64,000 nucleotides of DNA from Bacteroidota bacterium (GCA_016708845.1 JADJFB010000004.1:1-64000), one strand, 5' to 3'; counted from the stretch's first letter, positions 18,005 to 27,977 are shown. The notes: a model not told the origin generated them from the letters alone. Program-made: numbers and translations.

Positions 18005-20017
18005 CTATTTGTAAGAACGTTGTGCGATTTTAATATTCTCGTATTTTAATTCTTCTTTGTTTAATTCCCAGTTACTTTCGCCTTTGTATTCCCAAGCGGC
18101 AACATAAGCAAAGTTAACGTCATCACGTTTTGCTTCACCATCTTCAGTTTGGTGTTCTTCACGGAAGTGACCTCCACAGCTTTCTTCGCGGTGTAAAGCA
18201 TCTTTACACATTAATTCACCTAATTCAATAAAGTCAGCTACGCGACCCGCTTTTTCTAAATCCAGATTGAACTCATCTGCACTTCCTAATACACGTACAT
18301 CACTCCAAAATTCTTTACGCAATGCTTGTATCTCGGCAATAGCTTCTGTTAAGCCTTGTTTGTTACGAGCCATACCACATTTGTTCCACATAATCAATCC
18401 TAAACGTTTGTGGAAACTTTCTACTGATTTAGTTCCTTTAATGTTTAAGAATTTATTGATTAAGTCTGTTTGCTCTTTTAAAGCCGCATCAAACGCAGGA
18501 TGTTTTGTTTTTAATTTATCAATAGAATCTGCTTTATCTTTTTCAGCACTCATTCGAGAAACCTCTTCAGATAAATACACACCTAATGTATAAGGTATTA
18601 CGAAATAACCATCTGCTAAACCTTGCATTAAAGCAGAAGCACCTAAACGGTTAGCTCCGTGATCAGAGAAGTTAGCCTCACCTAATGCGTATAAACCTTT
18701 TACAGTTGTCATTAAGTTATAATCTACCCATAAACCACCCATTGTGTAGTGAACTGCTGGATAAATGCGCATTGGAACTTCGTAAGGATTTTCGCCAGTA
18801 ATTTGTTGATACATATCAAACAAGTTACCGTATTTTTCTTTTACTACTTCTTTACCTAAGCGCATGATTTCTTCTTGACTAGGGTTCTGAATATTACGTT
18901 TAGTAGCTTCTGTTCTTCCGTAACGCGCTGTATTAAATGCGAAATCTAAATACACCGCCATTTTAGAATTACCAACACCGTAACCAGCATCGCAACGCTC
19001 TTTAGCTCCACGAGAAGCCACATCACGAGGTACTAAGTTACCAAATGCAGGGTAACGACGCTCTAAATAATAATCTCTTTCTTCTTCAGGAATATCTGTT
19101 GGTTTACGGTTATCATCTTTCTTTTTTGGAACCCAAATACGTCCATCGTTACGTAACGATTCTGACATTAAGGTTAATTTAGATTGATGATCACCAGAAA
19201 CTGGAATACACGTTGGGTGAATTTGTGTGTAACAAGGATTACCAAAGAATGCTCCTTTTTTGTGAGCTTTCCATGCAGCTGTTACGTTACTTCCCATAGC
19301 GTTAGTAGATAAGTAGAAAACATTTCCGTATCCACCTGTACATAATAACACCGCGTGACCAAAATGTTTTTCCATTTCGCCAGTAATTAAATTACGAGCA
19401 ATGATACCACGAGTAATGCCATCAATAGTTACTACATCTAACATTTCGTGACGAGCACATAATTCAACTGCACCCATACCAACTTGGCGTTGTAAAGCTG
19501 AGTAAGCACCTAATAATAATTGTTGACCAGTTTGTCCAGCTGCATAAAATGTACGTTGTACTTGAGTACCACCAAACGAACGGTTACTTAATAAGCCGCC
19601 GTATTCGCGAGCTAAAGGAACACCTTGAGCCACACATTGGTCAATGATATTTGAAGACACTTCTGCTAAACGGTGAACGTTTGCTTCACGTGCTCTGTAA
19701 TCTCCACCTTTAATTGTATCGTAAAATAAACGGTAAGTTGAGTCACCATCATTTTGGTAATTTTTTGCTGCGTTGATACCACCTTGCGCTGCAATAGAGT
19801 GAGCACGACGAGGTGAATCTTGAAAACAAAATACTTTTACTTTATATCCCATTTCTGCTAAAGAAGATGCTGCTGATGCACCAGCTAAACCAGAACCAAC
19901 AACTAATACTTCTAAACTACGTTTGTTAGCTGGGTTTACTAAATGAACTGTTGAACGGTATTTCGACCATTTTTGGTCTATCGCTCCTTCAGGAATTTTT
20001 GAATCTAATTTACTCAT
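18005..20017 (-). CDS. sdhA: Succinate dehydrogenase / fumarate reductase flavoprotein subunit
   Basis: Catalytic subunit of complex II, oxidising succinate to fumarate at a covalently bound FAD. The 670-residue protein has the dinucleotide-binding motif VVGSGLAGASAA near residue 40, the flavinylation segment RRAHSIAAQGGINAA with the FAD-linking His near residue 73, the active-site region HPTCIPVSGDHQS, HYTMGGLWVD and the LGEANFSDHGANRLGASAL signature. The length and the SdhC partner fit the Bacteroidota/epsilon-type (type B) enzyme with one diheme cytochrome b. It follows sdhC by 36 bases and precedes sdhB. The frame is intact over 2 kb. Confidence 0.97.
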   Translation of the reverse strand: MSKLDSKIPEGAIDQKWSKYRSTVHLVNPANKRSLEVLVVGSGLAGASAASSLAEMGYKVKVFCFQDSPRRAHSIAAQGGINAAKNYQNDGDSTYRLFYDTIKGGDYRAREANVHRLAEVSSNIIDQCVAQGVPLAREYGGLLSNRSFGGTQVQRTFYAAGQTGQQLLLGAYSALQRQVGMGAVELCARHEMLDVVTIDGITRGIIARNLITGEMEKHFGHAVLLCTGGYGNVFYLSTNAMGSNVTAAWKAHKKGAFFGNPCYTQIHPTCIPVSGDHQSKLTLMSESLRNDGRIWVPKKKDDNRKPTDIPEEERDYYLERRYPAFGNLVPRDVASRGAKERCDAGYGVGNSKMAVYLDFAFNTARYGRTEATKRNIQNPSQEEIMRLGKEVVKEKYGNLFDMYQQITGENPYEVPMRIYPAVHYTMGGLWVDYNLMTTVKGLYALGEANFSDHGANRLGASALMQGLADGYFVIPYTLGVYLSEEVSRMSAEKDKADSIDKLKTKHPAFDAALKEQTDLINKFLNIKGTKSVESFHKRLGLIMWNKCGMARNKQGLTEAIAEIQALRKEFWSDVRVLGSADEFNLDLEKAGRVADFIELGELMCKDALHREESCGGHFREEHQTEDGEAKRDDVNFAYVAAWEYKGESNWELNKEELKYENIKIAQRSYK

Positions 20018-20053
20018 ATCGAAAAATTAAGAATGTAAGATTGAATTTTTTAA

Positions 20054-20728
20054 TTATTTAATAACGCCTAAGAACATTAGTATTGGCATTAATGCGAAAA
20101 TAAAAGGAACAAGGATTGCAAACGCTATACCCGTTTTTTTAATGATTGGTGTGTAGGTTTTGTGATTTAATCCTAATGTTTGGAAAGCTGATTGGAAACC
20201 ATGTAATAAATGGTATGCTAGCGAAATCATTGACAAAGCATACAATACAACTACCCAAGACATTTTAAATGTTTCTTGCATAACTGCGTATAAGTTTTCG
20301 TTTCCGTTTGCATCGTGCCCTGGTAAGCCAGTGAAACGAGATTTAACCCAAAAATGAACTAAGTGAATGATTAAAAACATTAATAATAATGTTCCTAATA
20401 AACCCATTGAACGGCTATACCAAGATGAATTAGCGGCACCATCAATTTTTGCGTATCCAACAGGACGAGCTTTTTTGTTTTCTAAAGTTAAGATTAAGGC
20501 TTGTACAATATGCATGATTAAGCCTGCAAATAATACGATTTCGCCTGCTCTAATTAACCAGTTGTGAGCCATAAAATCGGCCCCAATGTTAAACGTTAAA
20601 CCGCCATCATTAAAAAAGATAAGGCAGTTAATAAAGCAGTGTACTACTAAGAAAGAAATAAGAAATAAACCTGTAAGGCCCATAACTACTTTTTTTCCGA
20701 TGGAAGATTTTAAGAATCCTTTGCTCAT
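20054..20728 (-). CDS. sdhC: Succinate dehydrogenase cytochrome b subunit (b558 type)
   Basis: Membrane anchor of complex II that binds two hemes and the quinone. The 224-residue protein has five hydrophobic segments. Likely heme-ligand histidines include those in LVVHCFINCLIFF, LIMHIVQALIL, LIIHLVHFWVK and SLAYHLLHGFQSAF, the arrangement of the fused single-subunit type B anchor found in Bacteroidota. It opens with MSKGFLKSSIGKKVVMGLTG, the usual start of this family. It is first gene of sdhCAB and is preceded by a well-formed promoter at 20757-20787. Confidence 0.95.
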   Translation of the reverse strand: MSKGFLKSSIGKKVVMGLTGLFLISFLVVHCFINCLIFFNDGGLTFNIGADFMAHNWLIRAGEIVLFAGLIMHIVQALILTLENKKARPVGYAKIDGAANSSWYSRSMGLLGTLLLMFLIIHLVHFWVKSRFTGLPGHDANGNENLYAVMQETFKMSWVVVLYALSMISLAYHLLHGFQSAFQTLGLNHKTYTPIIKKTGIAFAILVPFIFALMPILMFLGVIK

Positions 20729-20756
20729 AAGAGAAATGTGTTTAGTTTTTACTTGG

Positions 20757-20787
20757 CAAATGTATAATTGTGAAGCATTTAATCCAA
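20757..20787 (-). promoter_or_regulatory. Promoter of the sdhCAB operon
   Basis: On the minus strand TTG (20785-20787), a 20-base spacer and TACATTTG (20757-20764) match the Bacteroidota consensus TTG-N19..21-TAnnTTTG exactly. The box ends 28 bases before the sdhC ATG. Confidence 0.8.
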
Positions 20788-20905
20788 TATTATTTTGCGC
20801 TTTTATTAACTAAATAACAAGATTAAGCCCAATTAGGTTTACAAATAGACCAAAATTGCCTTATTTGGAATAGTTCTAAATTCTAGCGTTCTATTTTATT
20901 GTTTA

Positions 20906-21697
20906 TTAAACATCGGTAATCACATCAAAGCCTTTAAAACTTCCCACGATCGCAAGTCCAGTTACCTTTTTGCTACTTCTTTATTTTTAATTTTTTCTGC
21001 TATTTGATTTAAAGTAGAGCCTGAACCAACGGCATCATCAATTAGCAAAACGTGTTTAAAGTGTCGATTATCCACAACTGCAAAGGTATTTTCGGCGTTT
21101 CTAATGCGCTCATTCATTTTTGATAATGACTTTTGAGGAATTGGAATAATGCCACTTATTTTTTGAATCTCTATATGCGGTAAACTTAAATTTAGTTTTT
21201 GTTGAATGTATTTCATTATTTGTACTTCTCTCCTTACCGTTGGCGGGACAAACGCAACAGCATCTACTTTGTGATTATTGATGAAATCTTTGATTTGCTT
21301 TTCAATTTCGTTCATCATAATTTGCATTAGGTATTTATTTTGCCCTTGTTTAGCATAATGTAATAAAGTTCCTAAGCGTGTTTTCCCAAATCGTTCAATC
21401 GCATAAAAATCAAGGTAATAAAGTTTGTTAAGCCAAATGGTTTCATAATCTTTTGTATTTACCAGCTTATCTGTGCCATCAATAAAACCTGATTTATCAT
21501 AATATTTTTTGTATTTATCTTTTGTTATTATAAATTCTTTTGCTGTTTTTTCAATCGGTAAATCGCGCTGTTGGCACCAATAGCTAAATGCTTCAATTCC
21601 ATCTAATAAATTTCCAACATCTGTAACAATTAAAAAATTTTGAGTTAAATAAATTAATTCGTCTTCAGTTAAATTTAAATTAGGAATTTCCTTTGCT
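20906..21697 (-). CDS. Phosphoribosyltransferase-domain part of a wHTH-PRTase protein (two frame breaks)
   Basis: Reading the minus strand from about 21697 gives KAKEIPNLNLTEDELIYLTQ, GNLLDGIEAFSYWCQ, IERFGKTRLGTLLHYAKQ and then a type I phosphoribosyltransferase core: VDAVAFVPPTVRREVQ and the PRPP-binding loop VLLIDDAVGSGST near 21025. The frame is cut at 20962 (stop after VAKR) because the A5 run at 20967-20971 appears one A short. Restoring it gives VAKKVTGLAIVGSFKGFDV and a stop at 20906. With the HTH part at 21675-21890 this was one protein of about 327 residues. The substrate base is unknown; fused to a DNA-binding domain it may act as a sensor, as PurR of Bacillus does. Confidence 0.65.
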
Positions 21698-21890
21698 TTT
21701 TTTTTTCAGATAATTTGCGGTAAATAGTTTTTGGAGGAGCCCCAAGTTTGATAATGATGTTGTTATCCAACAATTGTTTAATGGCCACATGCACCATTTG
21801 CTTGGATACATTTAACTTATTAGCGATTTCATTAACAGATAATTCGTTATAAACATCTAATAGTTTTTCTATATTTTGTTTTACCGTCAT
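21675..21890 (-). CDS. Winged-HTH N-terminal part of a wHTH-PRTase protein
   Basis: 72-residue fragment: MTVKQNIEKLLDVYNELSVN, then EIANKLNVSKQMVHVAIKQL (a helix-turn-helix with recognition helix SKQMVHVAIKQL) and a wing-like KLGAPPKTIYRKL. The true frame changes at a run of ten A (T10 at 21697-21706 on the plus strand), after which the sense continues in another frame as the linker and PRTase domain. The product would be a DNA-binding regulator with a phosphoribosyltransferase-fold sensor. The A10 tract is the longest A run inside a gene that I noticed here, so slippage in the cell or in sequencing is equally plausible. Confidence 0.6.
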   Translation of the reverse strand: MTVKQNIEKLLDVYNELSVNEIANKLNVSKQMVHVAIKQLLDNNIIIKLGAPPKTIYRKLSEKKKQRKFLI

Positions 21891-21979
21891 TTGATATTTG
21901 ATAGTTTACTGTCAACTATCAAATATAAAGTTATTTTCTGAATTTTAAGACCTAAAGAATAAAATTTAAGTATTTGATT

Positions 21980-23060
21980 TTAAGGTTTATAGCGAGCGAT
22001 TCGCCACAAAACATTACGGTTTAGTATATTGATGGATGTGATAATGCCAGCAAACATAGCTGAGCAAACTCCCACGGCGATAATATCTTGCCCGGTTAGG
22101 TACAGATTTTTGTAGTTTGTTTTAGGGCGTAATTGTTTTAGTTCGAATCGTTCAGGGGTATGTTCTAAGCCATAAATTTCTCCTTTATCATAATTGCTAA
22201 AATGTTTTGTAGATAATGGAGTAGAGAGTTCGCAAATTTCAACTTTACCTTTTATTTGTGGTAAGGTTTTGTATAGTTTTTCTAGAAAAACGTTTTTCAA
22301 CTCTTCTTTAACAGCCTCGTAATCAACGCCACGTTTTTGCCACCTCATGTGTTCCCATTCTTGCATCCAATTAAATGGATAGGAACCTAATACTTGAATG
22401 GCTGCAGTGCCCGGGTGTTTTTTTGGCCATTCGCTATCTTTTGCTGAAGGAAATGAAATATAAAATACAGGCGATATACTGTCTTTGGTTTTTAAATGCA
22501 GTTCTCTCGTTTCATCAAACTTATAGTTTTCGTAGAGCCAAATATTATATTTTGGTAAATTTAGTTCTTCGTCGCTGGCATTTAAACCAACATAAATACA
22601 AACATGCGAAACAGATGGCATTACTTTATTCAACGCTATCGTATTTTCTGCTTTTTGTAATTCTGGTAAAATTAATTTATTGAATGTATTATGAGCGCCG
22701 GCATTGCTGATGATATTTTTAGCATATAACATATCGCCATTTTGCATGAGAACGCCAATGGCCGTATTGTCTTTAATAATAATATGCTTAACATCAGCTT
22801 TAATAGCAATCATGCCGCCATGCTTTTCAATCACGTCTTCCATACTTTTATGGATGTTTGCTGCACCGCCAACTGGATAAGCTGCCCCTTCGATGTAATG
22901 AGTGACAACCAAAGCATGAACACCAAAACTACTTTGCTTAGGAGTTAAGCCATAATTACCACATTGAGCACATAACACCGAAAATAGTTTTTCGTTTTTT
23001 GTTAAACTACTTAATACTTCGTGAGTGGTTTGTTTTGAATATCGCTTGTTCATCATTTGG
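21980..23060 (-). CDS. RetSat/CrtI-like FAD-dependent oxidoreductase, C-terminal part
   Basis: About 360 residues of a phytoene desaturase / carotenoid isomerase / all-trans-retinol 13,14-reductase type flavoprotein. It contains KQTTHEVLSSLTKNEKLFSV, PKQSSFGVHALVVTHYIEGA (RetSat-type signature), PVGGAANIHKSMEDVI, the substrate-domain AKNIISNAGAHNTFNKLI, and the C-terminal FAD contact NLYLTGQDIIAVGVCSAMFAG. Substrates in this family include carotenoids and retinol-like lipids; the one here is unknown. It is out of frame with the N-terminal part, and the join near 23045 also seems to lack residues. Confidence 0.75.
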
Positions 23061-23441
23061 AAAGTAAGCAATCATTTGATCGATTTGATTTTGCAACCCT
23101 TTTTTAAAGTTGTACGTCTCCCCTTCAATAATTGCTTGGTCATAAATATCGCCCATATCGTCCCATTGCAATTTGCTATTGGTAATATAATCAAAGGCTT
23201 TACGAATGAGTGAGGTTGGATTATTTACTTGACCTATATAATGCGCGCCAACATCCCATTCAAATTTTTTACGTTTAAAGGTGTGTGTAAAACCACCAAT
23301 GGCATAATGCTTTTCGAGGACTAACACTTTTTTGCCTGACTTTGCTAAACACACCGCTGTAGTTAATCCACCTACGCCTGATCCAATTATAATTGCATCA
23401 TAGGTTGATTTAGTTAAGTCAGAAGTGTATAAATTTTTCAC
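23007..23441 (-). CDS. RetSat/CrtI-like FAD-dependent oxidoreductase, N-terminal part
   Basis: N-terminal Rossmann FAD-binding part: YDAIIIGSGVGGLTTAVCLA (GxGxxG), KVLVLEKHYAIGGFTHTF and FEWDVGAHYIGQ, the last typical of RetSat-like oxidoreductases. Coding sense runs to FPNDEQAI (about 23045) and then jumps frame to RYSKQTTHEVLSS. In family members I remember, several tens of residues with a hydrophobic segment separate these two motifs, so the join looks like an internal deletion rather than a single-base error. Combined length is about 485 residues, somewhat short for the family. Confidence 0.75.
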   Translation of the reverse strand: MKNLYTSDLTKSTYDAIIIGSGVGGLTTAVCLAKSGKKVLVLEKHYAIGGFTHTFKRKKFEWDVGAHYIGQVNNPTSLIRKAFDYITNSKLQWDDMGDIYDQAIIEGETYNFKKGLQNQIDQMIAYFPNDEQAIFKTNHSRSIK

Positions 23442-23673
23442 AAAGCTTGCTTGTAACTTAGAGAGCAGTTTTTATTAGGTGACAGGATAAACAACAGATG
23501 GAAAGTAATAATGTTTACAAGGAACGAAAATTTAATCATATAGAAACATTAAATTTTAAATATTTCCAGAACAAAACACAAGTACCCAGTTATAAATGTA
23601 GGTAAGTCTATGTCTAAATTAATGATCATGTTTAAATCAAAACTCCCATCATACACACATCATCCATTTGCTC

Positions 23674-26607
23674 TTAGCCTGCACGCCATGTTTCAAAAAA
23701 ATCGTTAATGGCAGTTTTCTGATCGAGCATGGTTTTTTGATGATTCTCAGTTAATAAATTACGGAAAGCATTATACTTTAATTTTTTACCGCCAGCGCCC
23801 CCAAACTGATCCACAAAACCATCAGAGAAAATATACAATTTATCGCCTTGCATTAATTGTATTTCGTGATTGGTAAATTCAAAATCTTCGGCACCCACAA
23901 AATTTCCAATAGGATGTTTGTCGCCTTTTGTTTTTAAAACTTCGCCATCACGTAAAATAAATAGCGGACTAAATGCACCAGCAAATTCTAAAGTTAAATT
24001 CTCTAAGTCTAATAAACATAAAGCCACATCCATACCATCACGTATTTTAGAGTCTTCAACTTTTTGACTTAGCGTTGTACTGATACTTTTATTTAATTGC
24101 GTTAAAATTTCAGATGGCTTAGTGTAGTTGTATTCGTTTACAATTTGATTTATAGCATTAAATCCAATAATACTCATAAAGGCACCAGGCACGCCATGTC
24201 CAGTACAATCAACTACTGCAAAAAGCACTTTATTGTCTTTTTTCTCAATCCAATAAAAATCGCCACTCACAATATCTTTTGGTTTGTATAATACAAAAGC
24301 ACTTTTTAAAAACGCATTCACCATACTTTCGGTAGGTAAAAATGCTTCCTGAATTCGCTTAGCATATTTAATACTATCAGTAATATGCTTATTGGTTTCT
24401 TCAATAATTTCTTTTTGTTTTACAACCTCTTTAGTTCGCTCTTCTACTTTCTCTTCTAGGTTTTCAACTAAGTTCGCGTTTTCTAAAGCAATAGCTGTGT
24501 ATGTACCTAAGGTTTTTAAAACATCCATATGCAAAGGCACATAAGCGTTTTTTTCAAAACTTTGAACCGTAATTACACCAACCACACGTTCGCCAATCAT
24601 CATGGGGCAAAATAGTAATGAGCTTGGCATATCACCTGTTGGTACTACTATTTTTTTAGTGTATTTATGATATTCGTTGAGGTTATCATTGATGAAAATT
24701 TCTTTTTTATTTTTTACGCACCATACTGAGTAGTTATCGTCGTTATCCATCGAAACACTAATTGGTTCAAAGGATTCGCCATTTTCCATTTCGTAGCGAT
24801 ACTCAATTTGATTTAATTTTGGGTGATAAATTCGCACGCCAAAACAATCGGCATTCATTAGCTTACTTATGTTTTCATGCAGTTCTCCAAAGATGTCATC
24901 AAAGTTTATATTTGAAATAATATGCTGACCAATTTTACTAAGTAAGCGTGTGTTTTCGTGCGATTTTTCAATTTGTTCTTTTTGAAGCATTACTTCTTTG
25001 GTTCTTTCAACTACTCTTTCTTCTAAACCTTTGTATAAGTTGGCATTTTCAATGGCGCCACCAACATAAACAGATAAGCTTCTTAATAAATCTAAGTGAT
25101 GATCGTTATAAACATGTTTTGTAAAACTTTGAACCGTAATTACGCCAATTGCTTTTCCTTTTGAAAGTAAAGGCATGTAAATTAGCGATTCTGGAGCTTC
25201 TCCAGCTACTGGCTTGTAGGCTTTTTGAATGTATTGTTTGTATTCGTTTTCCCAATCATTAATTACAAACTCCTTACATTGTAAAAAACATACAGTTGCT
25301 GTTTTCTCTTCTTTTAAATCAAATGCAAATGAGTTTAGTTTTTCTCCTTTTTCCATAGAGCCCGAAAAATATAAATCGTTGCTTTCGGGACGATGAATAC
25401 CAATTCCAAAAATGGTAGCATCCATCAATGTATTTATTTGTGTGTAAACAGTAGAAATAATTTCGTCGACGGATAATGTAGCAGAAATTTCTTTTCCAAT
25501 TTCGCTTAAAAGTTTACTGTTTCTAAAACTTTTTTCGAGTTGTTCTTTTTGTTCTACAACTTCAGAAGTGCGTTCGTTTACCTTTTCTTCAAGTGTTTCA
25601 ACAAGGTTTGCATTTTCTAACGCAATAGCCGTGTAGGTGCCTAATGTTTTTAATACATCCATGTGAAATGGAGTATAAGCATCTTTTTCAAAACTTTGCA
25701 CGGTGATAACGCCAGTTACCCTATCGCCTATTGTTAAAGGACAAAACAATAATGAATTTGGCATTTCGCCAGAAGGCACTACTATTTTTTTTGTGTATTT
25801 ATGATATTCGTTGAGGTTATCATTAATAAAAATTTCTTTGTTATGCGTAACACACCATACCGAGTAATTATCAATGTCGTTCATCGATACGGATAAAGGA
25901 GTTTTTAATTTTCCTTTTTCCATCGAATATTTATAATCTATTTCATGTCTATCTTTTTGATACACTCTCACACTAAAACAATCGGCATTCATTAACTGCC
26001 CTACCTTTTGGTGCAAGGTGTGAAAAATCGAATCAAAGTCGGTTGTTGAAATAATTTCTTTACCAATCACGCTTAGCATACGTGTGGTTTCTTGGGCTGT
26101 AATAAGTTCTTGTGTGCGTTCTTCTACACGTTCCTCTAGTTTTTTATATAGTGTGGCATTTTCAATGGCAATAGCACAATACACGGCTAAGTTTTTTACT
26201 AGATTTACCTTGTAATCGTCAAAAGCATTTTTGTTAAAACTTTGTACGGTTAAAACACCTAATTTTTTTTCACCTAATTTTAAGGGAAGATAAATGATAG
26301 ATTGAACAGATTCTCCAACAACGGGTTTTAATCGTTTCTGAATAAATTTCCCTGCCTCTAACTCATAATCATTAATTACAATTTCTAGCTCTTTATTAAA
26401 ACAAACAGTCGCTAATCTATTTTCATCGCTTAAGTCGTAGCCCGAAGAACTAAGCACGACATCTTTTTCGATATAGCCAGGGAAATTTAAAATTGTTTTA
26501 TTATCAGATACAATACCAATCCCAAAACCATGGGCATCCATCATATTATTGATAATGTCGTAAGCAGTTTTGTTAACGGCTTCAATAGAAAGTAAAGAGG
26601 TAATGGT
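23674..26607 (-). CDS. GAF-repeat / SpoIIE-type PP2C phosphatase, C-terminal part, with premature stop
   Basis: About 975 residues. Four GAF domains occur in series, each ending in a coiled-coil linker (KLEERVEERTQEL, TLEEKVNERTSEV, GLEERVVERTKEV, NLEEKVEERTKEV). GAF 2 and 4 are close copies of each other, as are 1 and 3. A SpoIIE/PP2C phosphatase follows: KPKDIVSGDFYW, DCTGHGVPGAFMS, DGMDVALC and FSDGFVDQFGG. The frame stops with TAA at 23674-23676 after FFETWRAG. In frame beyond it lies EQMDDVCMMGVLI, the family's final motif with the metal-binding Asp, ending at 23632. The stop would remove that motif. It is joined upstream to the TPR part at 26541-27737. Confidence 0.8.
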   Translation of the reverse strand, partial: TITSLLSIEAVNKTAYDIINNMMDAHGFGIGIVSDNKTILNFPGYIEKDVVLSSSGYDLSDENRLATVCFNKELEIVINDYELEAGKFIQKRLKPVVGESVQSIIYLPLKLGEKKLGVLTVQSFNKNAFDDYKVNLVKNLAVYCAIAIENATLYKKLEERVEERTQELITAQETTRMLSVIGKEIISTTDFDSIFHTLHQKVGQLMNADCFSVRVYQKDRHEIDYKYSMEKGKLKTPLSVSMNDIDNYSVWCVTHNKEIFINDNLNEYHKYTKKIVVPSGEMPNSLLFCPLTIGDRVTGVITVQSFEKDAYTPFHMDVLKTLGTYTAIALENANLVETLEEKVNERTSEVVEQKEQLEKSFRNSKLLSEIGKEISATLSVDEIISTVYTQINTLMDATIFGIGIHRPESNDLYFSGSMEKGEKLNSFAFDLKEEKTATVCFLQCKEFVINDWENEYKQYIQKAYKPVAGEAPESLIYMPLLSKGKAIGVITVQSFTKHVYNDHHLDLLRSLSVYVGGAIENANLYKGLEERVVERTKEVMLQKEQIEKSHENTRLLSKIGQHIISNINFDDIFGELHENISKLMNADCFGVRIYHPKLNQIEYRYEMENGESFEPISVSMDNDDNYSVWCVKNKKEIFINDNLNEYHKYTKKIVVPTGDMPSSLLFCPMMIGERVVGVITVQSFEKNAYVPLHMDVLKTLGTYTAIALENANLVENLEEKVEERTKEVVKQKEIIEETNKHITDSIKYAKRIQEAFLPTESMVNAFLKSAFVLYKPKDIVSGDFYWIEKKDNKVLFAVVDCTGHGVPGAFMSIIGFNAINQIVNEYNYTKPSEILTQLNKSISTTLSQKVEDSKIRDGMDVALCLLDLENLTLEFAGAFSPLFILRDGEVLKTKGDKHPIGNFVGAEDFEFTNHEIQLMQGDKLYIFSDGFVDQFGGAGGKKLKYNAFRNLLTENHQKTMLDQKTAINDFFETWRAG

Positions 26608-27737
26608 TTTCCTAAATCACTTAAAATCACTAGGTCGTTTGAAAGAGATTCTAATTGCTTATTTTTTTCGCTCAATAATTCTTTCTCTTTCTCCATTTGC
26701 GAAATGCTAGCTTGCATTTCTACGCCTTTCAATTTCTGTTTATTTTTTTCGCTAAAAAATTCTTCTTTTAAGGTATAATAACTTTTAAAGTGCTCAATAA
26801 ACTTAGTATGGTTATTTTGTTTTTCGTAAAGTTTATAAAGCGATTTATGTGTTTTGTAAACTACTTCATTTGTATTAGTTTCTATTCCAATTTTTAATGC
26901 GTTGTTTAAATGTGATAAAGCATAATCTAAGCGATTCATTTTTAAATACAAATCACCTAATTGAAAATTACTTTCGGCAATGCCTGATTTAAAATCCAAT
27001 TCTTGACGAATGGCTAAACATTCGTGCAAATATTTTTCGGCATTGCTTAAATCGTTTGCATCTAAATATAATTTTGCTAAGCCATCAATGGCATACGATT
27101 CAATTTGTTTTAAACCAATGGAACGGGAAACCTCTAAAGCTTTCTTTTTAAACTCAATTGATTTTTCAATATCCTTTAGGTTAAAGTGTGCGGTGCCAAT
27201 ACCGTCTAAAATACGTGCTAGTAAATGTTTGTCGTCTAATGTATTTGCAATAGTTAAGCCATTCAATAAAGCGTCTAATGCTTTTTGATTTTCACCAGTT
27301 GTATAACAAATGGTTCCAATGGCATTGTAGGCATTTGCTTGAGATAATAAATCTTCGTTTTGGGCAGCACGGTGTAACATTTCGTGCGCATATTTTAAAG
27401 CGTTATCATAATCTGCTAAAAAGTAGTAGCTACAAAATACATGATAACGTGCATGTGCTTCTATTTTTTTATTTCCTATTTCTTGAAGTTGAGGTAGCGC
27501 TTCAAATAAGGCTTGTAAGGCAGTATCGTAATGCCCTAACCAAACTAAACAAGAACCTTTGCAAGCTTTACCAACGGCAATATCCAAATCAGATTGAATG
27601 GAGGTGGCTAGTGCAATAATTTCTTCAGCTTGTTTAATACCTTCAACAGGATTGTTTCTACACAACTCAATAGATTGATGAGTTAACTGTTGAATTTTCA
27701 AAGTTACATCTTGTTGTATATCGTTTCCGTTAAGCAC
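26541..27737 (-). CDS. TPR-repeat sensor part of the TPR-GAF-PP2C protein
   Basis: N-terminal ~375 genuine residues of tetratricopeptide repeats, with spacing of about 40 residues (YDTALQALFEALPQLQEIGN, YDNALKYAHEMLHRA, NQKALDALLNGL, IEKSIEFKKKALEVSRSIG, LSNAEKYLHECLAIRQELD, LDYALSHLNNALKIG), then a coiled coil (EKEKELLSEKNKQLESLSND). No signal peptide or membrane segment is visible, so it is probably cytoplasmic. The reading shifts at the A4 run (26607-26610): one added A gives DLGKTITSLLSIEAVNK and joins the first GAF domain. The whole protein would be about 1,355 residues. Role: input-integrating phosphatase that likely acts on an anti-sigma-factor antagonist or a similar protein. Confidence 0.8.
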   Translation of the reverse strand: MLNGNDIQQDVTLKIQQLTHQSIELCRNNPVEGIKQAEEIIALATSIQSDLDIAVGKACKGSCLVWLGHYDTALQALFEALPQLQEIGNKKIEAHARYHVFCSYYFLADYDNALKYAHEMLHRAAQNEDLLSQANAYNAIGTICYTTGENQKALDALLNGLTIANTLDDKHLLARILDGIGTAHFNLKDIEKSIEFKKKALEVSRSIGLKQIESYAIDGLAKLYLDANDLSNAEKYLHECLAIRQELDFKSGIAESNFQLGDLYLKMNRLDYALSHLNNALKIGIETNTNEVVYKTHKSLYKLYEKQNNHTKFIEHFKSYYTLKEEFFSEKNKQKLKGVEMQASISQMEKEKELLSEKNKQLESLSNDLVILSDLGKPLPLYFLLKPLTKLLTTLSII

Positions 27738-27977
27738 AGATACGAATATAATGAAATCTCCATAAAAACGATAGTTTTCTCTAAAATATTTAGTGATTTG
27801 AAACGAGAAATTTAGAAGGTTAGTTCTCGATTTAACTTAACGGCAGGCGCTATAGTGACTTATAGGTTTTTGTGCCTAGGGGAGGCATTAAATTTATTCC
27901 ATAATTGTTCTAAAAGTCAGATTAATGCGAGGGCGCTTAATAGTTGTAGTTGGCGGAAGGCGATGCAGCCAATGAGT

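Noticed and set aside
21697..21706. T10 tract taken as proof of phase variation
   Set aside because: Frames also break at ordinary runs of 3-7 bases throughout the window, so sequencing or consensus error is at least as likely.
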